In this document: positions 51,853 to 59,501 of the stretch, piece after piece
How positions within the stretch are numbered: the stretch's first letter is position 1
Layout of the letters: each line of letters opens with the position of its first letter
Assembly: GCF_009925085.1 (NCBI RefSeq)
Contig: NZ_JAABNR010000006.1
Coordinates: 1 to 64,000 of the forward strand
Length of the DNA stretch: 64,000 bases
Reading direction: 5' to 3'
DNA from: Stagnihabitans tardus
Lineage (GTDB): Bacteria; Pseudomonadota; Alphaproteobacteria; Rhodobacterales; Rhodobacteraceae
Made by a program: the position numbers and the translations under genes
The notes under the pieces: generated by a model
Told to the model about the DNA's origin: nothing
Databases searched by the model: none
The model's input: only the letters and a program-made list of their open reading frames with translations

Positions 51853-52208
51853 CCCGCACCGACCTTGCCCTTCTCTGGCGCCGCCACCGGGCCGCGAGCT
51901 TGGTGTTTCTTCTCGCTGCCGCCGTGACGCTGTTCTTCGTGGTCCGCATCGCGGTCTCGGCGGTCTATTGGGCGGGCCATCACGAGGAGCCGATCCAGCC
52001 CTGGATGACGGTGGGCTATATCGGCCATTCCTGGGACCTCCCCCCACGCGAGATCGATGCCCGCGCGGGACTGCCGATGCCGGTCGAGGGCCAACCCTTC
52101 ACGCTGCAAGAGATTGCCGACCAGCGCGGCGTCCCGGTGGCCGAGGTGATCGCCCTGGTCGAGAAGACCCTGGCCGAGATGCGGGCCGCAGAGGGGATGG
52201 CGCCGTGA
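51849..52208 (+). CDS. Membrane protein of unknown function after the VWA gene
   Basis: 119 residues. One strong membrane helix (AASLVFLLAAAVTLFFVVRIAVSAVYW, about 15-41), then a periplasmic or cytoplasmic part with PWMTVGYIGHSWDLPPREIDARAGLPMPVEGQPFTLQEIADQRGVPVAEVIALVEKTL. The last third looks like a small helical module. Tight 4-nt overlap with the VWA gene implies joint function. Not recognised beyond that. Confidence 0.7.
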   Translation: MTRTDLALLWRRHRAASLVFLLAAAVTLFFVVRIAVSAVYWAGHHEEPIQPWMTVGYIGHSWDLPPREIDARAGLPMPVEGQPFTLQEIADQRGVPVAEVIALVEKTLAEMRAAEGMAP

Positions 52209-52265
52209 GGGGGAGCCTCGTGCGACCTGCGCAGGCGGAACCCCCGGGGCGCTGCCCCGGACCCC

Positions 52266-52289
52266 GGGATATTTATGAAAAGATGAAAG
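52266..52289 (+). repeat. Dispersed 24-nt box in the gap before the DedA gene
   Basis: GGGATATTTATG...GATGAAAG, preceded by a CCCCGGGGCGCTGCCCCGG-type hairpin (about 52241-52260), 3' of the gene ending at 52208. The remaining gap to 52572 is GC-rich and holds no gene I can support. Confidence 0.6.
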
Positions 52290-52572
52290 GGGGGCGCTGG
52301 CTTGCGGGCCTGGCCGGGCACCGGGGCGCCTCGGCATGCGTTCTGCGCAGGCCCCGTTGTGCACCCCGGGCCAGGCCGATGCTGCGAGAGCCCCTTCATG
52401 GCGCCGGACTGCGCTTGGGGACCGAGGATGGGGGCCGAGGTTGGTGGCGCGGCGATGGGCCCGGGGCTGCGCGCGCCCGGCGGCGGCCAGTCTTGCACAC
52501 CCTGATGTGCCAAAGCCTGCGGCTGGGCGGGGACCTGCCCGCTGCCCCGCCGCCTCTCGTGGAGGGAGGGCC

Positions 52573-53175
52573 ATGACCGACTGGCTCCTGGCCCTGGTGC
52601 CGACCTGGGGCGTCTGGCTCATGGCCCTTGCGACCTTCTTCTCCTGCCTCGCCCTGCCCGTCCCCTGTTCCGTCCTGATGCTGACGGCCGGGGGCTTCGC
52701 GGCGGCCGGAGACCTTGACCTTGGCGCCCTGCTCATGGGCTCGCTGGCCGGGGCGGTGGCGGGGGATCAGACGGGCTACCGGCTTGGGCGGCTTGGCGGG
52801 CAACCCCTCCTCGCGCGGCTGGCGCGCAACCCGACGCGCGCGGCGCTTTTGGACCGCGCCGCCCGGCTGATGGAGACCAGGGGCGCGCCGGGCATCTTCT
52901 TCACCCGCTGGCTCTTCGCCCCGGTCGGACCTTACGCCAATTTCACCGCCGGGGCGCTGGGCTGGTCCTGGACGCGCTTCACGCTTTGGGGCGTCCTGGG
53001 AGAGGCCGTCTGGGTCGGGCTTTACTGCGGCCTCGGCTATGGCTTTGCCGGCAATATCCAGGCCGCCACCGACTATGCGGGCTCGCTTCTGGGCATCCTC
53101 GCAGGCCTCGCCGCCATGGGAGCCGCCGCCTGGTGGCTGGTCAACAGCCTCAGGCAAGAGCGCGCCAAGGGCTGA
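52573..53175 (+). CDS. DedA-family membrane protein
   Basis: 200 residues from ATG 52573 (GGAGGGAGGG upstream). Family features: LALPVPCSVLMLTAGGFAAAGDLDL near the start, GDQTGYRLGRLGG, and TRWLFAPVGPYANFTAGALGWSWTRF with the conserved Arg; four or more membrane helices. DedA proteins are membrane lipid transporters or scramblases and affect envelope integrity. A hairpin and dispersed box follow between this gene and the convergent PIN gene. Confidence 0.85.
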   Translation: MTDWLLALVPTWGVWLMALATFFSCLALPVPCSVLMLTAGGFAAAGDLDLGALLMGSLAGAVAGDQTGYRLGRLGGQPLLARLARNPTRAALLDRAARLMETRGAPGIFFTRWLFAPVGPYANFTAGALGWSWTRFTLWGVLGEAVWVGLYCGLGYGFAGNIQAATDYAGSLLGILAGLAAMGAAAWWLVNSLRQERAKG

Positions 53176-53190
53176 ACCACGCCCTCTTCC

Positions 53191-53238
53191 AATTCATCTT
53201 TTCATAAATATCCCGGGGGTCTGGGGGCTGGCCCCCAG
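53191..53238 (-). repeat. Dispersed 24-nt box plus hairpin between convergent genes
   Basis: Box AATTCATC...AAATATCCC at 53191-53214 and CTGGGGGC/GCCCCCAG stem at 53221-53238, 6 nt from the stop of the minus-strand PIN gene. Confidence 0.6.
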
Positions 53239-53244
53239 TCAACC

Positions 53245-53787
53245 TCACCCCTCCAGCGCCTTGGAGAGCCGCCAAAGCTGCGCCTTCTTCAAAAGCCGCT
53301 TCAGGGGGATCTCCTCGCCCGCCATCTGGCAGGCCCTGGCATGGACGCCCGCCACCACCGCGCCGACCTCGGCGGGGTGATGCGACCAGAGCTCCCACAG
53401 GAAGCCATCCGGGTCGCGGCGGTCGAGCCCGTGATCGGCCAGAACGGGGCGCGGGAAGTCCTGGGCGTTGAAGGTCACGATCGCATCGGCATGGCCGCCG
53501 ATCGCCACGGCCAGGACATGGTCGTCATTCGGATCGGGCAGCGAGAGGCGCGCCTCGATATTGGGCTGTTCCCGCACCAGGGCGCGGGGGAAGGCGGCTT
53601 TCACCATCAGGGCCTCGCCCTCGGCCAGGGCCTGGGCTTCGGGGCCGATCTTCGCCGTGGCCAAGGTCCATTCGCGCAGGATGCGGTCTGACACCAGGGG
53701 CTCGTAAAGCCCGCGTGCCGCGACGCCCAGAAGGATCTCGCGCAGCACGGATGGGTAAAGCACGCAGGCGTCGAGGACGGCTCTCAT
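53245..53787 (-). CDS. PIN-domain protein, coupled to an rRNA methyltransferase
   Basis: 180 residues from ATG 53787. PIN acidic residues are visible: D7 in MRAVLDACVLYPS, E in DRILREWTLA, and D/D in DPNDDHVLAVAIGGHADAIVTFNAQDF. PIN domains are metal-dependent RNases, most known from VapC toxins. No antitoxin gene is adjacent; instead the start overlaps the stop of the methyltransferase gene by one base, so the two are co-translated. The C-terminal 45 residues are helical and basic. A toxin role is not supported; an RNA-processing role with the methyltransferase is a guess. Confidence 0.75.
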   Translation of the reverse strand: MRAVLDACVLYPSVLREILLGVAARGLYEPLVSDRILREWTLATAKIGPEAQALAEGEALMVKAAFPRALVREQPNIEARLSLPDPNDDHVLAVAIGGHADAIVTFNAQDFPRPVLADHGLDRRDPDGFLWELWSHHPAEVGAVVAGVHARACQMAGEEIPLKRLLKKAQLWRLSKALEG

Positions 53788-55022
53788 CAGTCCAGCCGGA
53801 AGAACAGCGCCTTCAGGTAAGCGCTTTCGGCCAGGTGCGGCAGCATCGGGTGATCGGGGCCGGCGAACCCGGTGTGGATCAGCTGGCTCCGGCGCCCTGC
53901 CCGCCCGATCCCGCGCGAGGAGGCATTGCGGAAAGCCTGCAAATCGGCCGCATGGCTGCAGGAACAAAGCCCCAGGTAGCCGCCCGGTGCCACCAGGGCC
54001 GCAGCCCCCCGCGCCACGCGCTCATAGGCGCGAAGTCCCGCCTCGAGGGCCGGTTTGGCGGGGGCGAAGGCGGGCGGGTCGCAGATCACCAGGTCGAACT
54101 GGGCACCCTCGGCGGCCAGCATCTCCATCACGTCGAAGGCATCGCCCTGGCGGGTCGAGAAACCGCTGAAACCCGCAGCCCTTGCGCCCTCTTCGGCCAG
54201 GCCCAGGGCGGCGGCCGAGGCATCGACGGCCAGGGCCGAAACCGCGCCGCCCGCCAGCGCCGCCAACCCGAAACCGCCAACATGGGAGAAGACGTCCAGC
54301 ACCCGCGCGCCCTTGGCCATCCTTGCGGCAAAGGCGTGATTCGGGCGCTGGTCATAGAAGAGCCCGGTCTTCTGCCCGCCCATCAGGTCGGCCATATAGA
54401 CCGCACCATTCATCGGCACAGGCACCGGGGCCGAGACCCCGCCCTGGACCACGACCATCTCTTCCGCCAACCCCTCCAGCACCCGAGACCGGCCCGAGCC
54501 GTTCTTGATCACGGTCGAAACCCCGGTGACCTGGACCAGGGCCGCGACCAGGGGCTCCAGGTGAGCTTCGGCCCAGGCGGCATTGGGCTGGACCACCACG
54601 GCGTCGCCGAAACGGTCGATGACGATGCCGGGCAGTCCATCGGCCTCGGCATGGACAAGGCGGTAATGGGCCGTGTCATGCAGCTTTTCGCGCAGGGCCA
54701 GGGCCTTGGCGATGCGGGTGGCGAACCAGGCCTGGTCGATCACGGCCAGGGGGTCGCGGTCCAGCATCCTTGCGATGATCTTGGACTTGGTGTTGACGGT
54801 CACCAGCCCCAGGGGCCGCCGCTCGCCATCCTCGAGGACGGCCAGAGCCCCGGGCTCCAACCCTTGGGTGCGGCGGTCGGTCACCAGCTCGTCGGCATAG
54901 ACCCAAGGGAAGCCATGCCTGATGGCCCGCGCATCCCCCTTGGGGCGCAGGCGCACGACCGGGCGGTCGCCATAGGGACGGGTTTGGGGCTTTTGCGGGT
55001 CGGTGTCAGAAGAGGGGCTCAT
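53787..55022 (-). CDS. rlmI: RlmI-like SAM-dependent rRNA methyltransferase
   Basis: 411 residues. N-terminal PUA domain (VVRLRPKGDARAIRHGFPWVYADEL), EEHD-type middle region (ADGLPGIVIDRFGD), then the methyltransferase domain: FYDQRPNHAFAARMAKGARVLDVFSHVGGFGLAALAGGA and VICDPPAFAPAKPALEAG, with LGLCSCSHAADL near the end. This is the RlmI/RlmK family, which makes m5C at 23S rRNA position 1962 in E. coli. Specificity is inferred. Followed by a coupled PIN gene. Confidence 0.85.
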   Translation of the reverse strand: MSPSSDTDPQKPQTRPYGDRPVVRLRPKGDARAIRHGFPWVYADELVTDRRTQGLEPGALAVLEDGERRPLGLVTVNTKSKIIARMLDRDPLAVIDQAWFATRIAKALALREKLHDTAHYRLVHAEADGLPGIVIDRFGDAVVVQPNAAWAEAHLEPLVAALVQVTGVSTVIKNGSGRSRVLEGLAEEMVVVQGGVSAPVPVPMNGAVYMADLMGGQKTGLFYDQRPNHAFAARMAKGARVLDVFSHVGGFGLAALAGGAVSALAVDASAAALGLAEEGARAAGFSGFSTRQGDAFDVMEMLAAEGAQFDLVICDPPAFAPAKPALEAGLRAYERVARGAAALVAPGGYLGLCSCSHAADLQAFRNASSRGIGRAGRRSQLIHTGFAGPDHPMLPHLAESAYLKALFFRLD

Positions 55023-55061
55023 GCGCCCCCCTTTAGTCGCTTGCCAGGCTTTGCGAAAGCC

Positions 55062-55739
55062 TTATTGGATCAGGCCCAGGTCCGAGGGCTGGAAGGCGTT
55101 GCGGCTGACCGCAGCCTCGGCGCCCGGCAGGACGATGCGCCGCGACAACTCGCGCTGGAAGACGCCCGAGACATGGTCGACGATGACCATGCGCTGGGTG
55201 ATGCCAGCCGCCTCTTCCTCCATCGCACGCTGCCCGCCCGAGGCCGGGCAATCGGCCACCACGATCCGGGGCCCGTCGATCACCGCACCCGAGCGCGCAT
55301 CGCGCACCGTCAACAGGAAGCGGGTCGCGAAATTGCCGCCGAAGGTATAGCGCGCCTTGGGAGTCAGGGCGTGAAAGCGCATGATCTCGACCTGCACCGT
55401 GACCGGCGTGCCGCTGTGCATTCCCGCCGTGCCGCGCTGGGCCGCCTCGGTCATGATCGAGCGGACCTGCTCGTAGCGGTCGCCCAGCCTGTCGCCATGC
55501 CAGACGATATCGGCGCGCGGCACATAGGTGTTCTCTTCCGAGACCCGCAGGCTGCGCGGCACGATCACATCGAGCCGCGTCACATTGTAGGAAGCCGCGA
55601 CCGGAACCTGTCCCGCCTCGCCCCCGATGAGCCCGGTGACGGCGCTTGCCGTCCCCGCGCTCCGGCTGACCACTTGTCCTGCGTCGCACCCGGCCAGCGC
55701 CAAAGCCGCCACCAGTGCCAGACCTGCCTTCAACTTCAT
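55062..55739 (-). CDS. Lipoprotein of unknown function (DUF6778-like)
   Basis: 225 residues from ATG 55739, preceded by GGAGGG. Signal peptide with lipobox LALAGC (Cys18). Body: VTRLDVIVPRSLRVSEENTYVPRADIVWHGD, then YTFGGNFATRFLLTVRDARSGAVIDGPRIVVADCP. This pattern is common in Rhodobacterales lipoproteins, likely outer-membrane or periplasmic; the role is unknown. It ends just upstream of the rRNA methyltransferase on the same strand (40 nt). Confidence 0.7.
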   Translation of the reverse strand: MKLKAGLALVAALALAGCDAGQVVSRSAGTASAVTGLIGGEAGQVPVAASYNVTRLDVIVPRSLRVSEENTYVPRADIVWHGDRLGDRYEQVRSIMTEAAQRGTAGMHSGTPVTVQVEIMRFHALTPKARYTFGGNFATRFLLTVRDARSGAVIDGPRIVVADCPASGGQRAMEEEAAGITQRMVIVDHVSGVFQRELSRRIVLPGAEAAVSRNAFQPSDLGLIQ

Positions 55740-55896
55740 CTCACAGCCCTCCGGCTTTTCCATTGGCCTCAACTTGGCGGGGGAATATGGCCGAATTTGG
55801 TAAATTTGCGCACATCTTCGCGGTGATCCCGGGGCTGATGCCTTGCAGGGGGCGCTTGGCGCGGGCAGGATGGGCCTTGGCGCGGAATTGGGTATT

Positions 55897-55908
55897 GTTA
55901 GCGCTAAC
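55897..55908. promoter_or_regulatory. LacI-family operator at the edd promoter
   Basis: GTTAGCGCTAAC is a perfect 12-bp palindrome (within TTGTTAGCGCTAACGG) with the central CG typical of LacI/GalR-family operators. It lies 40 nt before the edd start, overlapping the probable promoter (TGCTAT at 55915-55920 as -10). No LacI gene is in the window. Confidence 0.65.
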
Positions 55909-55947
55909 GGCCCTTGCTATCATGGGCGGCGTAACCAAGAGGACATC

Positions 55948-57753
55948 ATGGCGCTGCATCCGACCCTGGCCCGCGTGACCGACCGCATCCGCAAACGCTC
56001 TGAGCGCAGCCGGGGCGATTACCTGGACCGCATGGGCGCGGCCCATCAAAAGGGCGCGGTGCGTGCGCATCTGTCCTGCGGCAACCAGGCCCATGCCTAT
56101 GCGGCGATGACCCAGGACAAGGCGGCGCTGGCCGAGGGGCGGGCGACCAACATCGGCATCGTGACCGCCTATAACGACATGCTCTCGGCCCATCAACCCT
56201 ATGAGCATTACCCCGAGCTGATCCGTTCGACCGCGCGCCGGCTTGGGGCGACCGCCCAGGTCGCGGGTGGGGTTCCGGCCATGTGCGACGGGGTCACCCA
56301 AGGCCAGCCGGGGATGGAGATGTCGCTCTTCTCCCGCGATGTCATCGCCATGGCGGCCGGAATCGCCATGAGCCACAACACCTTTGACAGCTCGCTCTAC
56401 CTTGGCGTCTGCGACAAGATCGTGCCGGGCCTGATCATCGCGGCGGCCACCTTCGGCCATATCCCGGCGGTCTTCGTCCCCGCGGGCCCGATGTCGACCG
56501 GCCTGCCGAATGAAGAGAAGAGCCGCGTCCGCAATGCCTTCGCCGCCGGTGAAGTCGGGCGCGAGGCGCTGATGGCGGCCGAGATGGCCAGCTACCACGG
56601 CATCGGCACCTGCACCTTCTACGGCACGGCCAATACCAACCAGATGCTGATGGAGTTCATGGGGCTCCACCTGCCCGGGTCTTCCTTCGTGAACCCCGGC
56701 ACGCCGCTGCGCGAGGCGCTGACCATCGCCGCCGTCGAACGCGCCGCCGCGATCAGCGCGCTCGGCAACGACTACCGCCCGGCCGGAGAGATCCTGGACG
56801 AACGCGCCTATGTGAATGGCCTCGTCGGTCTGATGGCCACGGGGGGCTCGACCAACCTGGTCCTGCACCTGCCTGCCATGGCCCGGGCCTCGGGCGTGCT
56901 CCTCGACCTCGAGGATTTCGAGGATATCTCCCAGGCCGTGCCCTTGCTGGCCAAGGTCTATCCGAACGGCATGGCCGACGTGAACCATTTCCATGCCGCA
57001 GGGGGCCTGGGCCTTCTGATGCGCGAGCTGATGGATGCGGGGCTTTTGCATGAGGATGCGAAAACCGTGATGGGCGAGGGGCTGCAAGCCTATCGCCGCG
57101 AGCCCAAGCTGGTCATGGGCCGCCTGACCTGGGCCGATGGCGCGAAAGAGAGCCTGAACGACAAGATCGTCCGCCCCGTCTCGGCGCCCTTTGCGGCGAC
57201 CGGGGGCCTGAAGCAGCTTGCGGGCAACCTGGGGCGCGGGGTGATCAAGGTCTCGGCCGTGGCGCCCGAGCGTCACGTGATCGAGGCCCCGGCCCGCGTC
57301 TTTCACAGCCAGGACGCCGTGAAGGCCGCCTTCAAGGCAGGCGAGTTCACCGGGGACACGGTGGTCGTCGTCCGCTTCCAGGGGCCCCAAGCCAATGGCA
57401 TGCCCGAACTGCACTCCCTGACCCCCCTGCTGTCGATCCTGCAGGACAAGGGCTACAAGGTGGCGCTGGTGACCGATGGCCGCATGTCAGGCGCCTCTGG
57501 CAAGGTCCCCGCCGCGATCCACGTGGCTCCCGAGGCCGCCGCCGGTGGCCCCCTCGCCCGGGTGCAGGACGGTGATATGCTTCGCCTCGACGCCGTGGCC
57601 GGCACGCTGAGCGTCCTGGCCGAGGACTTCGAGAGCCGGACACCCGCCGAGGCCGACCTCTCTGCCAACCAATACGGCCTCGGCCGCGAACTCTTCGCAA
57701 CCTTCCGCGCCCGCGTGGGCAATGCGACGGAAGGGGCCAGTTCCCTGTTCTGA
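55948..57753 (+). CDS. edd: 6-phosphogluconate dehydratase
   Basis: 601 residues. Edd signatures: [51 protein letters not shown] with a cluster Cys, CDKIVPG, and [27 protein letters not shown]. It is a [4Fe-4S] enzyme that dehydrates 6-phosphogluconate to KDPG in the Entner-Doudoroff pathway. Start at ATG 55948 with AAGAGGA upstream; the frame could extend to 55843 but would cover the operator. eda follows 271 nt downstream on the same strand, with an inverted-repeat pair in between. Confidence 0.95.
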   Translation: MALHPTLARVTDRIRKRSERSRGDYLDRMGAAHQKGAVRAHLSCGNQAHAYAAMTQDKAALAEGRATNIGIVTAYNDMLSAHQPYEHYPELIRSTARRLGATAQVAGGVPAMCDGVTQGQPGMEMSLFSRDVIAMAAGIAMSHNTFDSSLYLGVCDKIVPGLIIAAATFGHIPAVFVPAGPMSTGLPNEEKSRVRNAFAAGEVGREALMAAEMASYHGIGTCTFYGTANTNQMLMEFMGLHLPGSSFVNPGTPLREALTIAAVERAAAISALGNDYRPAGEILDERAYVNGLVGLMATGGSTNLVLHLPAMARASGVLLDLEDFEDISQAVPLLAKVYPNGMADVNHFHAAGGLGLLMRELMDAGLLHEDAKTVMGEGLQAYRREPKLVMGRLTWADGAKESLNDKIVRPVSAPFAATGGLKQLAGNLGRGVIKVSAVAPERHVIEAPARVFHSQDAVKAAFKAGEFTGDTVVVVRFQGPQANGMPELHSLTPLLSILQDKGYKVALVTDGRMSGASGKVPAAIHVAPEAAAGGPLARVQDGDMLRLDAVAGTLSVLAEDFESRTPAEADLSANQYGLGRELFATFRARVGNATEGASSLF

Positions 57754-57778
57754 AGCGGGAACATTGTTTGAAATGTGC

Positions 57779-57980
57779 GCCTCCGGCGGGGATATTTTAA
57801 CAAGTATGAAAGGAATCAGGGTTAACGATTGAAGTGCGGTACAGGCGGGGACGCCGATGACCGACAAGTGTGAAAGGCCCCCCTTCTCCCCCGCGCAAGC
57901 GGCCCGAGTTGGGGGGTCAACACCGCTCTTCGACCTCTGCTTTTCTCTTTCATACTTGCCCAAATATCCCCGCCGGAGGC
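57779..57980. repeat. Inverted pair of dispersed boxes between edd and eda
   Basis: An 18-nt arm at 57779-57796 and its perfect complement at 57963-57980 enclose 166 nt. Each arm is attached to a dispersed box (57789-57812 and 57947-57970, reverse and forward). The enclosed part has no supported gene. The first box follows the edd stop as expected for a 3' element; the second precedes eda. Confidence 0.7.
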
Positions 57981-58024
57981 TCCAACCTCTCCGCCGCGCT
58001 GGCGGCCCAGAACCGGAGCCTGAC

Positions 58025-58663
58025 ATGACCCCCGCTGAACAATCCCTCAAAGCCGCCGAGATCTGCCGCCTCGCCCCCGTCGTCCCGGTGATCGTGGTCG
58101 AGGACCTCTCCCATGCTGCCCCCCTGGCCCGCGCCCTCGTGGCCGGAGGCCTCCCCGCGCTGGAGGTCACCCTGCGAACCCCCGTGGCGTTCGACGCGAT
58201 CCGCGCCATGGCTGAGGTCGAGGGCGGCGTCGTGGGTGCGGGCACGCTTCTGACCCCTGCCGATGTCAAGGCCGCCAAGGCTGCCGGCGCCAAGTTCGGC
58301 GTCTCGCCCGGCGCCACGGAGCGTCTCCTCGATGCCTGCGCCGAACATGACCTGCCGCTTCTCCCCGGCGCGGCCACGGCCACCGAGATCATGGTGCTTC
58401 TAGAAAAGGGCTACACAGTCCAGAAGTTTTTCCCCGCCGAACAGGCCGGAGGCGCCGCCTATCTGAAATCCATCGGCTCGCCCATCCCCCAGGTGAAATT
58501 CTGCCCCACCGGAGGCATCAGCCTGAAGAACGCCCGCGATTACCTGGGCCTGTCCAATATCCTCTGCGTCGGTGGCTCCTGGGTTGCCCCCAAGGATGCC
58601 CTTGCCCGCGGCGACTGGGCCGAGGTCACCCGCCTCGCCGCCGAGGCCCGCGCGCTTCGTTGA
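58025..58663 (+). CDS. eda: KDPG/KHG aldolase
   Basis: 212 residues. VVPVIVVEDLSHAAPLARALVAGGLPALEVTLRTP carries the catalytic Glu; the Schiff-base Lys is in GYTVQKFFPAEQAGG, and VKFCPTGGISLKNARDYL binds phosphate. The enzyme splits 2-keto-3-deoxy-6-phosphogluconate into pyruvate and glyceraldehyde-3-phosphate, the second Entner-Doudoroff step. Start at ATG 58025 gives the usual length; no strong ribosome site, so translation from a longer edd-eda transcript is possible. Confidence 0.95.
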   Translation: MTPAEQSLKAAEICRLAPVVPVIVVEDLSHAAPLARALVAGGLPALEVTLRTPVAFDAIRAMAEVEGGVVGAGTLLTPADVKAAKAAGAKFGVSPGATERLLDACAEHDLPLLPGAATATEIMVLLEKGYTVQKFFPAEQAGGAAYLKSIGSPIPQVKFCPTGGISLKNARDYLGLSNILCVGGSWVAPKDALARGDWAEVTRLAAEARALR

Positions 58664-58695
58664 GCCCAAGACGCGCGGGCGCCAGCCCGCGCGCC

Positions 58696-58885
58696 CCCCG
58701 CCGCCGCGCGGGCCCGATCCGAAGGCGAGGCCATCCGTCCCGCCAGCCGCACCCCTCGGGGATCAGCGCCCCCGCCGCCGCGCGCGCCCGAGCCGAAGGC
58801 GAGGCCATCCGTCCCGCCAGCACGCCCCTCAGGGATCAGCGCCCCCGCCGCCGCGCGGGCCGAGCCCGAAGGGCGAGGCCCCCTT
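58696..58885. repeat. 73-74-bp tandem repeat, 2.6 copies, after eda
   Basis: Units begin near 58696, 58770 and 58843, judged from GAAGGCGAGG at 58721 and 58795 and its variant at 58868 (74 and 73 bp apart). The third copy is truncated and runs into the 3' end of holC. The unit is GC-rich (CCGCCGCCGCGCG core). Confidence 0.7.
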
Positions 58886-59363
58886 ACCCCCGCGCCGCCT
58901 TCTCGGATTTCTTCGCCCAGGGCCCCTCGGCATCGCTCCAGTACTGCGCGCCGAGGCCCCAGCCGGTGAACATCACCCAGGCCTCCCGTGCGCGCGACAC
59001 CGCCGCCGCATCCGCGCCGTCGAACAGCACCCAGACCCGCTCGAGCCCCGCCATCTCGGCCTCGGACGCCCCCGCGCCGCCCAGGAGCATCAGCCCCCGC
59101 GCGCCATTTCCAATGGCGCCGGTGCCCAGAAGCACCGGCTGCAGCGCATCATGGGGCCCGCCCGCCAGGCCATGGGGCAGGAATCCCTCTTCGCGGCCGA
59201 GCCAAAGCTGGCGGTCGAGATGCTCCAGGAACCCGCTCTCGGGCGCGCGCAGCATGACCTGCCAGCCCTGACCCAGCGCCCGGGTCAGGATCATCGCCAC
59301 GGTCTCTTCCAGCCCGGCATGGATCATGTGGTAGAAGACCGCCGTCGCGGAGGGGGCGCTCAT
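58884..59363 (-). CDS. holC: DNA polymerase III chi subunit
   Basis: 159 residues. AVFYHMIHAGLEETVAMILTRALGQGWQVMLRAPESGFLEHLDRQLWLGREEGFLPHGL is the HolC N-terminal pattern, with QPVLLGTGAIGNGARGLMLLGG and EAEMAGLERVWVLFDGADAAAVSRAREAW following. Chi links the clamp loader (via psi) to SSB. It lies downstream of pepA on the same strand, the usual pepA-holC order. The 3' end touches a tandem repeat. Confidence 0.9.
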   Translation of the reverse strand: MSAPSATAVFYHMIHAGLEETVAMILTRALGQGWQVMLRAPESGFLEHLDRQLWLGREEGFLPHGLAGGPHDALQPVLLGTGAIGNGARGLMLLGGAGASEAEMAGLERVWVLFDGADAAAVSRAREAWVMFTGWGLGAQYWSDAEGPWAKKSEKAARG

Positions 59364-59501
59364 CCACGCCTCCGCCCGAAGGGCACCATCCTTGGACGCT
59401 CAGCCCGGGTGTCGCCAAGGCCCCAGAACCGAGGGCCCCAAAACCGAGGGCCCCCGGTCACACGTCCAGGGCCAGGCCAGGCAACTCCCCTACTTGCCAT
59501 C

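Noticed and set aside
53245-53787. VapBC toxin-antitoxin system
   Set aside because: The PIN gene has no small upstream antitoxin; it is coupled to an rRNA methyltransferase.
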